Origin: Nitrospira sp. ST-bin5
GTDB taxonomy: Bacteria; Nitrospirota; Nitrospiria; Nitrospirales; Nitrospiraceae
NCBI GenBank assembly: GCA_002083555.1
Contig: MSXN01000004.1
Span: 124,001 to 188,000 of the forward strand
Direction: 5' to 3'
DNA length: 64,000 nucleotides
The notes under the pieces are model-generated. The model was given only the letters and a program-made list of their open reading frames with translations. It did no database searches and was not told where the DNA came from. The position numbers were made by a program, and so were the translations under genes. Positions 35,973 to 45,269 of the stretch are shown here, piece after piece (within the stretch, counting starts at the first letter, position 1; each line of letters starts with the position of its first letter).

Positions 35973-37661
35973 ATGAACTCAAATGATTCACACAGTTCCG
36001 CCCGCCGCTTCTTGGCAAATAGAATGACATCGCTGCTCGCCGTTGCCCTGTCCTGCCTGTGCGCCTGCAGCCCAAGTGGAGACGGCGCACCTCTTTCAAC
36101 TCCGACTCCAGGGCCAGGGGTGAACGGTGGAGGTTCCGGCACTGTGGCCACCGGTTCTCTCGGCGGGCCGGTTATCCTCTTTACCGATGCGGAGGCGGGC
36201 CCTAAGCAAGGCGGCCCCAACAATCACGGTGTCCCCATCGCACTATTCGGCACAGGATTCGGCGCACAACGAGGCACGTCGACGGTGACCATCAATGGAG
36301 TAGAAGTGGCCAGCTATTTGGTATGGGGAGAACACAACGCCAATAACGCGGCGCTCGATATGATCGTCGTTCAACCGGGGCCGGCTGTGACCCTCGGCCC
36401 AGTGGTCGTGCACGTCAGTGGAAAAGACTCCAATACCGACTACACGTTCGCACCCACGAATGGTACCGTGTACTACGCCGCACCGACCGGATCGGATACC
36501 GCTGCCTGTGTTGAATCCTCTCCCTGTGCGACGATTCAGCATGTCGTCACAAATCGGATGCAACCGGGAGATGCCGTCCTTATTCGGGGTGGCACGCTTA
36601 CAGAAAGCGAAATCTGGATCCGAGATGCCTTGGGACACTCCGGCCAATCAGGCCGACCGAAGTTAATCCTGAATTTCCCCGGCGAACACCCCATCTTCAC
36701 CAATTCGGCGCGCCCCTTTATCGTCGATGCAAATTACATCACGATCTCCGGGCTCCACTTTCAAAACGGGAAGTCTATCGGTCTGGGTAGCGAGACGAGC
36801 CATGGGAACCACGTATTCAACAGTACCTTCCGCGGCCTGATAGACTGGGATGCCATTGGCACACATGGATATGACCATGTGTTGGCCGGCAATGATTGCT
36901 CTGTCAGTGGAAGTACCGTCGGCACCCAAGGGCATTGCTACTATATTTCCCACGGTAGCAATCTGAAGATCCGCTACAACATCGGCCGCGGAGCCCCGGG
37001 ATATGGGCTTCACATTTTCGATCAGCGACGCGCCACGCCCGATATTCAACGCATTATTTCCAATGTACTGGTGGAGGGCAACCTCTTTGCTGGATCGACC
37101 CTCCGGTCCGGGATCATCATTGCGATGAACGACGAGGGGAATTTCGGGAACTACATCGACGGTATTACCCTCCGGAACAACATCCTGACGGGAAACAACC
37201 ACCTGGGCGTCACGATCGGTGGAATCGTCCGCAACGTGCAGATCGATCACAACACATTTTATAAGAACGGGAGGCAGGGGCTCTACATCGACAACGCGAC
37301 CACCGTCGACGGTATCACGATTCGGAACAATCTGTTCGACCAAACAACCAACAGCAACTGCACGTCCAACTGCTCCTGGTACCAGGAGGCCCATATCCAG
37401 AAAGGGGCAACCGCCAGAAATGTCACGGTTTCCACCAACTACTATGCCCCAGCACCAATGACACTCATCGGCACCACTGATACCGCAGGCGGTGCAGGGT
37501 TGGCGGGATTGGTCAACGGTGACGGAATGGATTTCCACTTGCAGGATACAAGCTCGGCGCTCGGCCGTGGAATGATGCTGCCCTCGGTGCTTCGAGACTT
37601 TGAAGGACTGTTGCGCCCCACCACAACCACACCAGACCCTGGTGCATTCGAACACCGCTAA
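35973..37661 (+). CDS. IPT/TIG plus right-handed beta-helix lipoprotein
   Basis: 562 residues from the ATG at 35973; ATG 36024 is an alternative and upstream starts place the export signal too far inside. The signal ends in LCAC, a probable lipobox, then a glycine/proline linker. Residues about 70-165 resemble an IPT/TIG immunoglobulin-like domain (PIALFGTGFGAQRGTSTVTI). Residues 175-545 are a parallel beta-helix with repeated turns: GLHFQNGKSIGL, IRYNIGRGAPGYGLHIFD, ITLRNNILTGNNHLGVTI, VQIDHNTFYKNGRQGLYI. Such folds bind or cleave polysaccharide, so surface glycan binding or lyase activity is plausible. No catalytic residues can be assigned. Confidence 0.82.
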   Translation: MNSNDSHSSARRFLANRMTSLLAVALSCLCACSPSGDGAPLSTPTPGPGVNGGGSGTVATGSLGGPVILFTDAEAGPKQGGPNNHGVPIALFGTGFGAQRGTSTVTINGVEVASYLVWGEHNANNAALDMIVVQPGPAVTLGPVVVHVSGKDSNTDYTFAPTNGTVYYAAPTGSDTAACVESSPCATIQHVVTNRMQPGDAVLIRGGTLTESEIWIRDALGHSGQSGRPKLILNFPGEHPIFTNSARPFIVDANYITISGLHFQNGKSIGLGSETSHGNHVFNSTFRGLIDWDAIGTHGYDHVLAGNDCSVSGSTVGTQGHCYYISHGSNLKIRYNIGRGAPGYGLHIFDQRRATPDIQRIISNVLVEGNLFAGSTLRSGIIIAMNDEGNFGNYIDGITLRNNILTGNNHLGVTIGGIVRNVQIDHNTFYKNGRQGLYIDNATTVDGITIRNNLFDQTTNSNCTSNCSWYQEAHIQKGATARNVTVSTNYYAPAPMTLIGTTDTAGGAGLAGLVNGDGMDFHLQDTSSALGRGMMLPSVLRDFEGLLRPTTTTPDPGAFEHR

Positions 37662-37844
37662 ACGCGCCGTTCTCCCAATCCTCAGAGACAGCGTCCACGG
37701 CCTCCTCCCTGCCCCAAGCGACCGCCGCCCCATACGAAGGTACTATTGTGCCGGCCGAAATCCATTCCGCATAATCCAAATCCCGGCAGGCTCGACATTT
37801 CTGTCCGGATAGACGATCGCCCCTACGGAATGGAGTCTGCCGCA

Positions 37845-38588
37845 ATGGCTGTCCGCACCACACACACCGCATCCACGTTATTCATCCTTGGCGTCCTGCT
37901 GACAAGCTGCAGCGCGCCTCCGCCTCCCGTCGCCACTCCCGCTCCGGCCAGCCAAGAGGTCCAATTCCGCACCATGTGGGACGACATCTACGAACGGCTC
38001 AAACCGGAGATTCAAAACGGCTCCATCATCGTGGAACGCGGGAAAGCCGCCACGGCATCACTCTCGCCATCCGATTCACACAAGGTGCGGCACGAGATCC
38101 GACTCCCCTCGGCCATACCGGCCCGCATCGCCGGCACTCCGCCGGGTATCCCCGCCGATAGCGCCACAGACGCAGCTGCGGCACTCCCCAGTGATGCCTC
38201 TCCCAGCGAGTACATACGAGTCCGGTTGTCCGATCGAGTCCTCTTCGCTTCCGGAGACGATCGGATCAGTGAAGAAGGCATCACCGTTCTCGCGCGGCTC
38301 GGCGCGATTCTGAAAGACGAGGCGAATATCCAGATCGCGATTCAGGGACACACCGACAACAAACCGATTCGCGACCGGCTTCGCCATCGTTTTGCGGACA
38401 ATCAGGCGCTGTCACAGGCCAGAGCCTCGAATGCCGCGGCCATATTGGAGCGCAGCGGGGTACCTATGCCCTGGCTCAACCTCCAGTGGTTCGGGGAGAG
38501 CCAACCCATTGCAGCCAACGACTCGGAAGAGAGCCGCAAGAAAAACCGCCGCGTCGAAATCCTGATTACGCCGAAAGAAAACCGATAA
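37845..38588 (+). CDS. OmpA/MotB-domain lipoprotein
   Basis: 247 residues from the ATG at 37845 (GGAG nine bases upstream). Lipobox LTSC at 18-21, then a proline-rich linker. Residues about 130-245 form an OmpA C-terminal domain: VRLSDRVLFASGDDRISEEG, IAIQGHTDNKPIR, LSQARASNAAAILERSGV and ESRKKNRRVEILI. It binds peptidoglycan and anchors the outer membrane. The TPR gene follows 28 bases later and is probably co-transcribed. Confidence 0.92.
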   Translation: MAVRTTHTASTLFILGVLLTSCSAPPPPVATPAPASQEVQFRTMWDDIYERLKPEIQNGSIIVERGKAATASLSPSDSHKVRHEIRLPSAIPARIAGTPPGIPADSATDAAAALPSDASPSEYIRVRLSDRVLFASGDDRISEEGITVLARLGAILKDEANIQIAIQGHTDNKPIRDRLRHRFADNQALSQARASNAAAILERSGVPMPWLNLQWFGESQPIAANDSEESRKKNRRVEILITPKENR

Positions 38589-38616
38589 GCGAACGATCGC
38601 AGGGAAATACACCGCC

Positions 38617-39573
38617 ATGCCAGCTCCGCCTCGGTCGGTCCGCCGCATACTCGTCATACTCCTGGCACTTGCCGTCCTGGGACTTCCGACCGGCTGGATC
38701 ACTCGCGCCGCCACACTCGCATCTCTGACCACTGAATCAACGCCTCAGGCACTGCAGAACAACGACCAGCCTGAAACAGATCCCGCAGCCGCACTGCTCC
38801 AACAAGGCATTACTCTCCTGGACAAGAAGAACGCCGGAGGAGCCATTGCGGTCCTGGAACGCGCGGTCGCCCTTGCCCCCGACCTCGTCGAGGCGCACTA
38901 CCAGCTCGGACAGGCCTTCGAAGACGTGCACGAGAGCCGACGAGCCATCACAGAATATGAGACCGTCTCCACCTTATCGCCGGATCATCTCGATGCCCAG
39001 TTCCGGCTCGGCCTGCTCTATGCCCAGCAAGAGGACCCGAGCCAGGCCATTCAACCCTTCAGCGCGATTCTTCGCGCCAACCCGCAGCATCAATCCGCAC
39101 GATACAACCTCGGCCTCGTGCTGAAGAAAGTCGGCCGGCCTGATCAGGCGCAACGCCATTTCGAACTCGTGTTGGCACAGAATCCCTCCCACGCCGGAGC
39201 CCATACCAATCTCGGCAACATCTGGCACGACAAGCAGGATCTCCAGCGTGCCATCGCTGAATACCGCGCCGCTCTGCTCCACACCCCCGACCATCTCATG
39301 GCCCGCCGCAATCTGGCGATGGTGCTCCTAGAACAAGGCGATGAAGACGGAGCCCTCGCCGAGTACGCCCGAGCCATTGCCCTCCATCACGGCGACCCCG
39401 TACTGCACGCCGAATATGCCGCGCTCTTGCGCCAGGCCGGGCATACGTCGGAAGCAGAACGCGAATATCGCCAAGCCTTGGCGCATCTACCGCTCACCCC
39501 GGAACAGTCCGACCGCCGTACGCAGATCGAAGTCGGCCTGCGCGAAATTTACGCCTCCCAAAGCACGCAATAG
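38617..39573 (+). CDS. Exported TPR-repeat protein
   Basis: 318 residues. Hydrophobic export segment at about 10-33. Residues 60-300 carry around seven TPR units with the usual spacing (AIAVLERAVALAPDLVEAHY, AQRHFELVLAQNPSHAGAHT, AIAEYRAALLHTPDHLMARR, EYARAIALHHGDPVLHAEYA). A periplasmic scaffold is expected. Its position after the OmpA lipoprotein suggests an envelope role. No catalytic domain. Confidence 0.85.
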   Translation: MPAPPRSVRRILVILLALAVLGLPTGWITRAATLASLTTESTPQALQNNDQPETDPAAALLQQGITLLDKKNAGGAIAVLERAVALAPDLVEAHYQLGQAFEDVHESRRAITEYETVSTLSPDHLDAQFRLGLLYAQQEDPSQAIQPFSAILRANPQHQSARYNLGLVLKKVGRPDQAQRHFELVLAQNPSHAGAHTNLGNIWHDKQDLQRAIAEYRAALLHTPDHLMARRNLAMVLLEQGDEDGALAEYARAIALHHGDPVLHAEYAALLRQAGHTSEAEREYRQALAHLPLTPEQSDRRTQIEVGLREIYASQSTQ

Positions 39574-39631
39574 CAGCGGCCCGCTTGGTTGAGTCAATGA
39601 CCGATGGCAGCGCGTAATGACATGCCTGCAA

Positions 39632-39847
39632 TTACTGAGATACGGGAGGACTCACCGAGGCGGGATACTGGCCACCATAGTCGCACCGCGTTTCGTAGAC
39701 GCGGTCTGATTTCATCTGATAGGTCGAACAAGGGCGGCCGTTGGGATCCGTGGAAGAGCCGATCGGAATGCCCGGTGATCGATCAATCGATTCACAAGCG
39801 GTCACAAACAGACAGGCGGTCATGACAAAGAAGGTGCGGCCTCTCAT
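39632..39847 (-). CDS. Small lipoprotein
   Basis: 71 residues from the ATG at 39847, with AAGGAG eight bases upstream; longer in-frame starts put the signal peptide inside the protein. Lipobox FVTAC at 14-18. The mature part has two further cysteines (GRPCSTYQ and ETRCDYG), likely a disulfide. Family not recognised. The exported 358-residue protein lies 103 bases upstream on the same strand. Confidence 0.72.
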   Translation of the reverse strand: MRGRTFFVMTACLFVTACESIDRSPGIPIGSSTDPNGRPCSTYQMKSDRVYETRCDYGGQYPASVSPPVSQ

Positions 39848-39950
39848 AGCACACTCCTTGCGCAGAACGGTGCCCCCACAACAGAATCGATGAGAGACCA
39901 CCATAAACAAGGGGTGTGCACAGGACAGACTTCCCCCTTCTCGCCCCAAG

Positions 39951-41027
39951 TTACGGTTTCTTCTGACTCACCACGATGGCGCGAAGCAGCGATTCGAGCT
40001 TGGCCCTGGCATCCTGGCTCGACCCGTTCGTCGTCAGGGACAGATGCAGATCGATCCAGGTCCCCGCCTGCACCCAGTGCGCATGGAGATGCGTATTCGT
40101 GAAGTTGGGAACGGCGCGCTCGTAGGCAATCGTCTCCCAGTTGCCCAGTCGGCCGAACGCCACGTGCTGCGCATCGGCCAGCCCGTTCTTTTTCGACACC
40201 GCGACCTCGTCCGCCCAGATCTTCTGGAGGCCGGGAAAGGCCTGGTCCGACTCGACCCATCCGGACATGATCACCTGCTTCACGTCGTCCCGGAAATGAA
40301 AATAGCGCGGATTGTCGGTCGGGCCTCCAATCGCGCTGTTCGTGAGCGACAACCCGTTATGCGGAATGCGCAGGCCGAGGCGGCTGGCCGGAACCGTGAG
40401 CACATAGGCCTGTTCGGTCTTCGTGATCTGCAGCGCATCGGGGCGAGCGGCATGGCCCTGCGGAGCCGTCTGCTTTGTGGAATGCACCGCCCCTTCCAGC
40501 ATCGCCATCGCCGCGCGATTCACCGGATCGGAGCCATCCTGCGACAGGATCGTGAACGAGATCAGCAGATCCCCCACGCGCAACATCCCCTGATCCATCC
40601 GCTTGAACTCGCCGGGAGTGGGAGTCCGGTCGGTGGCCGTATAGTGGAATCCGACGCCCGTGGAGCCCTTCATCTCCTCCACGGTCAACGCCGTATCGAG
40701 CACCTGCACTTTCGCCTGCTCCGCCGCCAACTCCACCTTCTTTCTGATTTCCGCGGCGACAGGGAGCTGAGCTCCGGAGCGGTCGGTCCAGATCGGCGTC
40801 AGCAAGACCTTGAACGCCGCACCGTTCTCCGGCACGAACAGGATCGTCGGCGGAAGACCGTTCGGCGGCTGCGAGACTTTGTCTTTCCAGGAAGCGGGCA
40901 CCGTAAGCTGGAGACTCCCGTGCTGACCCAACGCATAGTTCCGTGCAGCCGTCGCCTCGGCAAACGCCGGAGCCGTTCCCAACATCATCCCAACCACCAT
41001 CAATAGTCGGATCACCGTGAAACGCAT
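39951..41027 (-). CDS. Exported hypothetical protein with two similar lobes
   Basis: 358 residues from the ATG at 41027 (GGAGGTAGGG upstream; a GTG one codon earlier is possible). Signal peptide 1-24 (AFA/EA). The protein looks like two lobes of similar shape: LQLTVPASWKDKV near the start and YVLTVPASRLGLRI near 210, each followed by a PsbP/DUF1795-like run of strands (ILFVPENGAAFKVLLTPIW and NPRYFHFRDDVKQVIMSGW). The duplication is inferred from those openings. Function unknown. Confidence 0.72.
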   Translation of the reverse strand: MRFTVIRLLMVVGMMLGTAPAFAEATAARNYALGQHGSLQLTVPASWKDKVSQPPNGLPPTILFVPENGAAFKVLLTPIWTDRSGAQLPVAAEIRKKVELAAEQAKVQVLDTALTVEEMKGSTGVGFHYTATDRTPTPGEFKRMDQGMLRVGDLLISFTILSQDGSDPVNRAAMAMLEGAVHSTKQTAPQGHAARPDALQITKTEQAYVLTVPASRLGLRIPHNGLSLTNSAIGGPTDNPRYFHFRDDVKQVIMSGWVESDQAFPGLQKIWADEVAVSKKNGLADAQHVAFGRLGNWETIAYERAVPNFTNTHLHAHWVQAGTWIDLHLSLTTNGSSQDARAKLESLLRAIVVSQKKP

Positions 41028-41279
41028 CACCCTACCTCCAAGAAATCAGAAGCACCTGCCACCCACGCCGGGCCGGAGCAACAGTACACGAGATCAGCCC
41101 TCAAACCCAATCCTTCATTTCGCCCAGAACTCGGTCTCCATCACAATACGATGGCTCGCCACGTAGAGGTCAGAACAGGTTACGGGCCAAAGGAAGGATG
41201 GAAGACTTACGCGACAGAAGAGTCGCATAAACGAGGCCGCTGAGGCTAATGGAATGTCCGACCAGTTGCCGGTTCCTGA

Positions 41280-41711
41280 TTACTCCAGCTGAGGAAGATC
41301 CTCAACCCACAAGACACGGCGACCATAGGCTCCCCCCGTCAGCGAGGAATAGAACTTACGATCTGCCGTGACCATCACGCTATCAACCGCTTCGGCCAAG
41401 GCAAGATAGAGGCAATCGTACAGGCTTCGTTGCGTATCCAGCGCAAGCTGATAGGCCGCAGGAAAGAGCCGGTCATCAGTATGCCGCTGCAGCGGGAGGT
41501 GCTTCAGCTCCTTCAGCACCACATCGCCTTCAGCCCGGGTAAGCTCCCCGCGACGAATCCTTTTGGCCAGCACATTGCCGACCTCCAGCGTCATCAGTGC
41601 GGGCACGTGCAATCGGTAGCGCGGAGGGCACAACCGAAGCGCCGCCTCCGAATGGATCTCCGGAAGGAACCACTTGATCACTACACTCGCGTCGACCACA
41701 TAGCGATTCAC
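41280..41711 (-). CDS. vapC: VapC-type PIN-domain toxin
   Basis: 143 residues, a full-length PIN domain: VVDASVVIKWF (first Asp), LMTLEVGNVLAKRI (Glu), SLYDCLYLALAE (Asp) and VMVTADRKFY (Asp). These acids bind Mg2+ for RNA cleavage. The start overlaps the antitoxin stop by 4 bases (ATGA), so translation is coupled. All catalytic acids are intact, so the toxin should be active. Confidence 0.93.
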   Translation of the reverse strand: MNRYVVDASVVIKWFLPEIHSEAALRLCPPRYRLHVPALMTLEVGNVLAKRIRRGELTRAEGDVVLKELKHLPLQRHTDDRLFPAAYQLALDTQRSLYDCLYLALAEAVDSVMVTADRKFYSSLTGGAYGRRVLWVEDLPQLE

Positions 41712-41941
41712 CGATCACGGTCCTCACGGATCAGTGCGGCACTGTCACTGAATTTCCTCCCGGACTTCCCCAATCGCTTCCGCAATCCTTCGATCCGCTT
41801 CCAGGCCCCCTCGTAGTCGGGAACTGCGTCTTCGAGAATCGTCTTCACTTCAGATTGCAGAGACCGGCCATGCTCCTTCGCCCGCTTCTTCAAGCGATCG
41901 ACAATTTTGTCATCCAGTTGTCGAACAAGCACCTGCGCCAT
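41708..41941 (-). CDS. vapB: FitA/VapB-like ribbon-helix-helix antitoxin
   Basis: 77 residues from the ATG at 41941 (GGGAGG five bases upstream). The N-terminus AQVLVRQLDDKIVDRLKKR is the FitA-type ribbon-helix-helix, followed by RSLQSEVKTILEDAV and a toxin-binding tail (WKRIEGLRKRLGKSGR). It should repress its own operon and neutralise VapC. No clear operator palindrome is visible upstream. Confidence 0.9.
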   Translation of the reverse strand: MAQVLVRQLDDKIVDRLKKRAKEHGRSLQSEVKTILEDAVPDYEGAWKRIEGLRKRLGKSGRKFSDSAALIREDRDR

Positions 41942-42140
41942 ACACACCTCCCGAATTCACCAATTGATAGCAGAACGATAGCAGACGACGACTCAACGGT
42001 CAATGCGCGTAACGACCGTACGCCGCTGGCAAGCTGACGCGACACTGATATAGAGGGCTTCCTGGCAGATCGGCAGGGAGAAAAAATCAGAAGGCCATGC
42101 TCGACGCTTGCAACGCAATGGGTGATACGGGAACTACCGC

Positions 42141-42524
42141 TTACGTGCTCCCAATAGGCCATTCCGACGAGTCGCGTCGTCCCGACCGAACCTTCAGCAA
42201 ATGAATGAGCTCGGTTCGCAGCTTGCGATTGAGCCGTTGCCTAGTCTCATCCGGCAGGCGGACAAACTCCACACCAAACTGATGGCCCTCAACCCATTTG
42301 ATCGTGCCAAGCTCAATGGCGAGCGCGTGCGCCTGATCCGGAAGCAGGATACTCACGCGCACCTCACAGCCGCAGAGCACCTCGCGATCGGACAAGACCG
42401 AACACCCGCTGAACGACAGGTTGGTCAAGACCCCTTCGCCGACAAACGGAGCCCCGCCGAAGATGACCGGGTAGTGGAGCTGATACCGGGGATAGATCCG
42501 GCTATAAGAAAGTGATGCCACCAT
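42141..42524 (-). CDS. PilZ-domain protein
   Basis: 127 residues from the ATG at 42524; GTG at 42521 is better spaced from the GGAGG and may be the real start. PilZ motifs: YPRYQLHYPV and LTNLSFSGCSVL (NxSxxG), then HQFGVEFVRL near the end. The C-terminal helix is strongly basic. A small c-di-GMP adaptor. It lies on the minus strand, divergent from the 42760 gene. Confidence 0.82.
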   Translation of the reverse strand: MVASLSYSRIYPRYQLHYPVIFGGAPFVGEGVLTNLSFSGCSVLSDREVLCGCEVRVSILLPDQAHALAIELGTIKWVEGHQFGVEFVRLPDETRQRLNRKLRTELIHLLKVRSGRRDSSEWPIGST

Positions 42525-42759
42525 GACCTCCGTACAGCCGGATTGTACTGAGCCGGGTACGCGGATCGATATCCTACCTAGGAAGGGGGAGCCGAACGTC
42601 TCTCCATGTGTGAAACGCCTGAATCGATGCATATAGCAGTTAGGACTCAATGAAGAATAATGTTCCGGATAAGGTAATGGCGCCCGGCACCCGATTGAAA
42701 ACACCCCCACGCCTGTACGACAATCGCCACATCATTCAAATCGGCGAAAGGACACGTTC

Positions 42760-43176
42760 ATGGAAACCCCCTTGCTCGAAACACCGCCCGACAATGCGGT
42801 CCACAGCTTTGTCTCGCTCGGTTATATAGCGGCCTATGATGCGCCATTAAATTGCGATTTCGCCTTCCTCGCATACAAGGAGACGGATAAGGATTCAGGC
42901 AACTGGCGGGTGCGCATACGCTCGACGCAGACCGTGGGGGCCGTCCTTGAAGCCCCCATGATTGCGAGCAAAGCGCGGGAAACCGGAGCCCAAGGAAAGC
43001 CGTTTTTTCTCTGGGGATACAAGCTGGAACCCAGCGCGGCGGATCAGCGTCAGATCGAGTTTCGCGTGTATCAGGAAGGCGGGACGCCGAAAGAACTGGA
43101 AATTTTCGTCCGGCTGAGGCTGTTCGACCAGAGCGCCGACACACCGCAGAGCCTCCGCGTGCCCTGGCCGGCGTAA
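42760..43176 (+). CDS. Hypothetical protein
   Basis: 138 residues, ATG with AAAGGA eight bases upstream. Soluble mixed alpha/beta protein with no signal peptide: DCDFAFLAYKETDKD-like strands, TVGAVLEAPMIASKARETG, FFLWGYKLEP, IEIFVRLRLFD-like ending. I do not recognise it. It is 233 bases before the sigma-factor gene, a gap with no apparent gene. Confidence 0.65.
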   Translation: METPLLETPPDNAVHSFVSLGYIAAYDAPLNCDFAFLAYKETDKDSGNWRVRIRSTQTVGAVLEAPMIASKARETGAQGKPFFLWGYKLEPSAADQRQIEFRVYQEGGTPKELEIFVRLRLFDQSADTPQSLRVPWPA

Positions 43177-43409
43177 CCCCGGGCCAGACCACCAGCTGAC
43201 GGAGCGATCCAGCGGCCTTCCTCATTGCCATCACTGCCGCAACAGGTTGCCACGCTTCCACTGGCTCCGGACAATCGGCGCCCCCTATACTGCCGCTGCA
43301 TGAGCCCTCGTGTAAGAAATCGAGCCTCGCCGCGATAGACAGCAGAGAGGCTGGCGGCCTCGGCGCGAAGAGAGGACTCGACCGGCACCGAAGGAGCAGG
43401 ACCTGCCGC

Positions 43410-44003
43410 ATGACAGATCGAATCACAACTGACGCCCAGTCCCTCATCGATGCCCATGGAGACGCGCTCTACCGGTTTGCGCTCGTCCGCGTGAGAGACA
43501 AAGATGCCGCCGAGGATTTGGTGCAGGAAACCTTCCTGGCCGCCCTGCAAGGCACCTACCGGGAAAGCGGGCCGACAGCGGAGCGCAGATGGATGATCGG
43601 CATCATGAAACATAAAGTGATCGACTATTTCCGCCGGACCAGCCGGGAGCCGATCCAGCAAGCCGATCAGTCTGGCCGCGCAGCGGAAGACACGTTTCTT
43701 GACGACGGCCATTGGAAACCGGAAGCCGCCCCGATGCAGGCCTGGACGGAACAGCCGGACCGGCTGATCGAACGGCGCCAGTTTTGGGAGGCGCTGGCCG
43801 GCTGCATGGATCGGCTCCCGCCGCGGGCGGCCCAGGTCTTTACCTTGCGGGAACTCGATGAGCTGGAGACGGACCAGATTTGCGAACTGCTCCAGCTGAC
43901 CCCGACCAACTTCGGCGTCATCCTGTATCGGGCCAGAAAACAACTCCGAGACTGTTTGGGCAGCCGGTATTTCGGTCAGGCACAAGAAGGACTCAACGCA
44001 TGA
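43410..44003 (+). CDS. ECF RNA polymerase sigma factor
   Basis: 197 residues. Region 2: DALYRFALVRVRDKDAAEDL, VQETFLAALQGTY and the -10-binding segment ERRWMIGIMKHKVIDYFRR. A long linker precedes region 4: LPPRAAQVFTLRELDELETD and LQLTPTNFGVILYRARKQL. The last codon overlaps the zinc-finger gene (ATGA), the arrangement of sigma/anti-sigma pairs. Targets unknown; the YHS gene 147 bases after the pair is a candidate. Confidence 0.94.
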   Translation: MTDRITTDAQSLIDAHGDALYRFALVRVRDKDAAEDLVQETFLAALQGTYRESGPTAERRWMIGIMKHKVIDYFRRTSREPIQQADQSGRAAEDTFLDDGHWKPEAAPMQAWTEQPDRLIERRQFWEALAGCMDRLPPRAAQVFTLRELDELETDQICELLQLTPTNFGVILYRARKQLRDCLGSRYFGQAQEGLNA

Positions 44004-44281
44004 GCCGGCGCGCCTCCCTCATCTACACATGCCAGGACATGTCGCGGCTGCTGTCCGACGCGATGGATCGCACACTGCCCTGGCACACACGCCTGCGCAT
44101 GCAGCTGCACCTCCGCATCTGCCTCCTCTGCCGGCAATACCAGCATCAATTGGCCCTCTTGCGCGCCGTGCTGCGCAAGCACGACAACCAGCTCACCGAG
44201 GCCGAGCACACCCATGCGCCCGGCCTCTCCCCCGAAGCCAAAGCCCGCATTCAACGTGCGCTTGATTCTCACGACCGCTAG
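44000..44281 (+). CDS. Zinc-finger anti-sigma factor
   Basis: 93 residues, ATG at 44000 with AAGGA upstream and a 4-base overlap with the sigma gene. It contains MQLHLRICLLCRQYQ, the HxxxCxxC signature of zinc-binding anti-sigma domains, inside a helical region. No membrane segment follows, so it is a short soluble anti-sigma factor. It should hold the upstream ECF sigma inactive until an unknown cytoplasmic signal, possibly redox, frees it. Confidence 0.85.
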   Translation: MSRRASLIYTCQDMSRLLSDAMDRTLPWHTRLRMQLHLRICLLCRQYQHQLALLRAVLRKHDNQLTEAEHTHAPGLSPEAKARIQRALDSHDR

Positions 44282-44428
44282 TCCGCTCATCTGGCACGCC
44301 GGACCGCGCGACCATTCCATTCCAAGCCTCAGGATCTTCGCCCTGTAAGAAATTCTCCTCCCGCACGATAGAGCAGCATCCGGAGAATCATTCCGGTTCT
44401 CATCCACCACTGTTCAAGGAGGGGCTCT

Positions 44429-44890
44429 ATGACAGGATTCACACAACGCATCATCGCCGGGCTGGCATTACTCGCCAGCGTCGCGGCCGGTCCGGCCTTC
44501 GCCGCCGATGTCACCCACAGCACACCGGGCCTCAGCGGCTATGATCCCGTCGCCTATTTCACCGACGGCAAACCGGTCAAAGGATCGGGCTATCACGTGA
44601 CCATGCACGAGGGCGTCACCTACGCCTTCGCCAACGCCGACCATAAGAAGCTCTTCATCGCCAATCCGAAACAGTACCTCCCCGCCTTCGGAGGCTATTG
44701 TGCCTATGGCGTCGCCGTCGGAAAGAAATTCGTGGCGGATCCGGAAATGTGGAAAGTCGTGGATGGAACCCTGTACTTGAACCTGGACAAGGGCATTCAG
44801 GAGAAGTGGCAGAAGGATATCCCAGGTCACATCAAGAAAGCCGAGGCCAACTGGTCAGAGATCAAGGACAAATCGCCCGACGCGTTGTAA
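44429..44890 (+). CDS. Exported YHS-domain protein
   Basis: 153 residues, ATG with AGGAGG close upstream. Signal peptide 1-25 (AFA/AD). The mature protein is one YHS-like domain: LSGYDPVAYFTDGKPVKGSG, YAFANADHKKLFIANPKQY and GGYCAYGVAVGKKF. YHS domains bind metals such as copper or heme-associated iron. It follows the ECF/anti-sigma pair, so it may be in their regulon. A GC-rich hairpin lies just after the stop. Confidence 0.92.
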   Translation: MTGFTQRIIAGLALLASVAAGPAFAADVTHSTPGLSGYDPVAYFTDGKPVKGSGYHVTMHEGVTYAFANADHKKLFIANPKQYLPAFGGYCAYGVAVGKKFVADPEMWKVVDGTLYLNLDKGIQEKWQKDIPGHIKKAEANWSEIKDKSPDAL

Positions 44891-44899
44891 ACCGCCCCA

Positions 44900-44927
44900 G
44901 GCCCGCCGCTCGACCGAACGGCGGGCC
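44900..44927 (+). terminator. Terminator-like hairpin after the YHS gene
   Basis: GGCCCGCCG (44900-44908) pairs perfectly with CGGCGGGCC (44919-44927) across a 10-base loop, starting 10 bases after the stop codon. There is no T-run, so it may be a weak or factor-assisted terminator. Confidence 0.5.
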
Positions 44928-45001
44928 GATGCCGAGCACCCTTCGAAATAGCTGCAGACTGCCCCGGAGATCGTCCCGGCTTGACCACAGTCCGCACGCG
45001 A

Positions 45002-45020
45002 TGTACCTTGACCGTGTACA
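45002..45020 (+). promoter_or_regulatory. Candidate Phd/YefM operator
   Basis: Two half-sites, TGTACC (45002-45007) and TGTACA (45015-45020), 13 bases centre to centre, just upstream of the antitoxin ribosome binding site (AGGAGG 45022-45027). YefM-type antitoxins are known to bind TGTACA-like sites, so autoregulation is plausible. Confidence 0.35.
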
Positions 45021-45032
45021 CAGGAGGATGCC

Positions 45033-45269
45033 ATGGGAACCGTCAATGTCAAAGAAACGCGGCGCCAGCTCAAGACATTACTTGATCGCGTTGAAGCCGG
45101 TGAGACCATCACCATTGCCCGCCATGGAGCCGTCGTCGCCAAGTTAGTGCCGCCGGCAAAGCGCCCTAAACGCCTGCCATCACTCGTGGCCCTACGCCGC
45201 ACGATCAGGCCGAAAGGTCGCTCATTAAGCAGTACGGTCCAGCAGGCCAGAACTGCGGAACGCGCGTGA
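45033..45269 (+). CDS. Phd/YefM-family antitoxin
   Basis: 78 residues, ATG with AGGAGG five bases upstream. N-terminal DNA-binding part of the Phd/YefM fold: VNVKETRRQLKTLLDRVEAG, ETITIARHGAVVAKLVPP. The C-terminus is basic and would bind a toxin. The reading frame overlaps the following PIN fragment by 4 bases, the normal coupling of a TA pair. Because that toxin is deleted, the antitoxin is now functionally orphaned. Confidence 0.9.
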   Translation: MGTVNVKETRRQLKTLLDRVEAGETITIARHGAVVAKLVPPAKRPKRLPSLVALRRTIRPKGRSLSSTVQQARTAERA

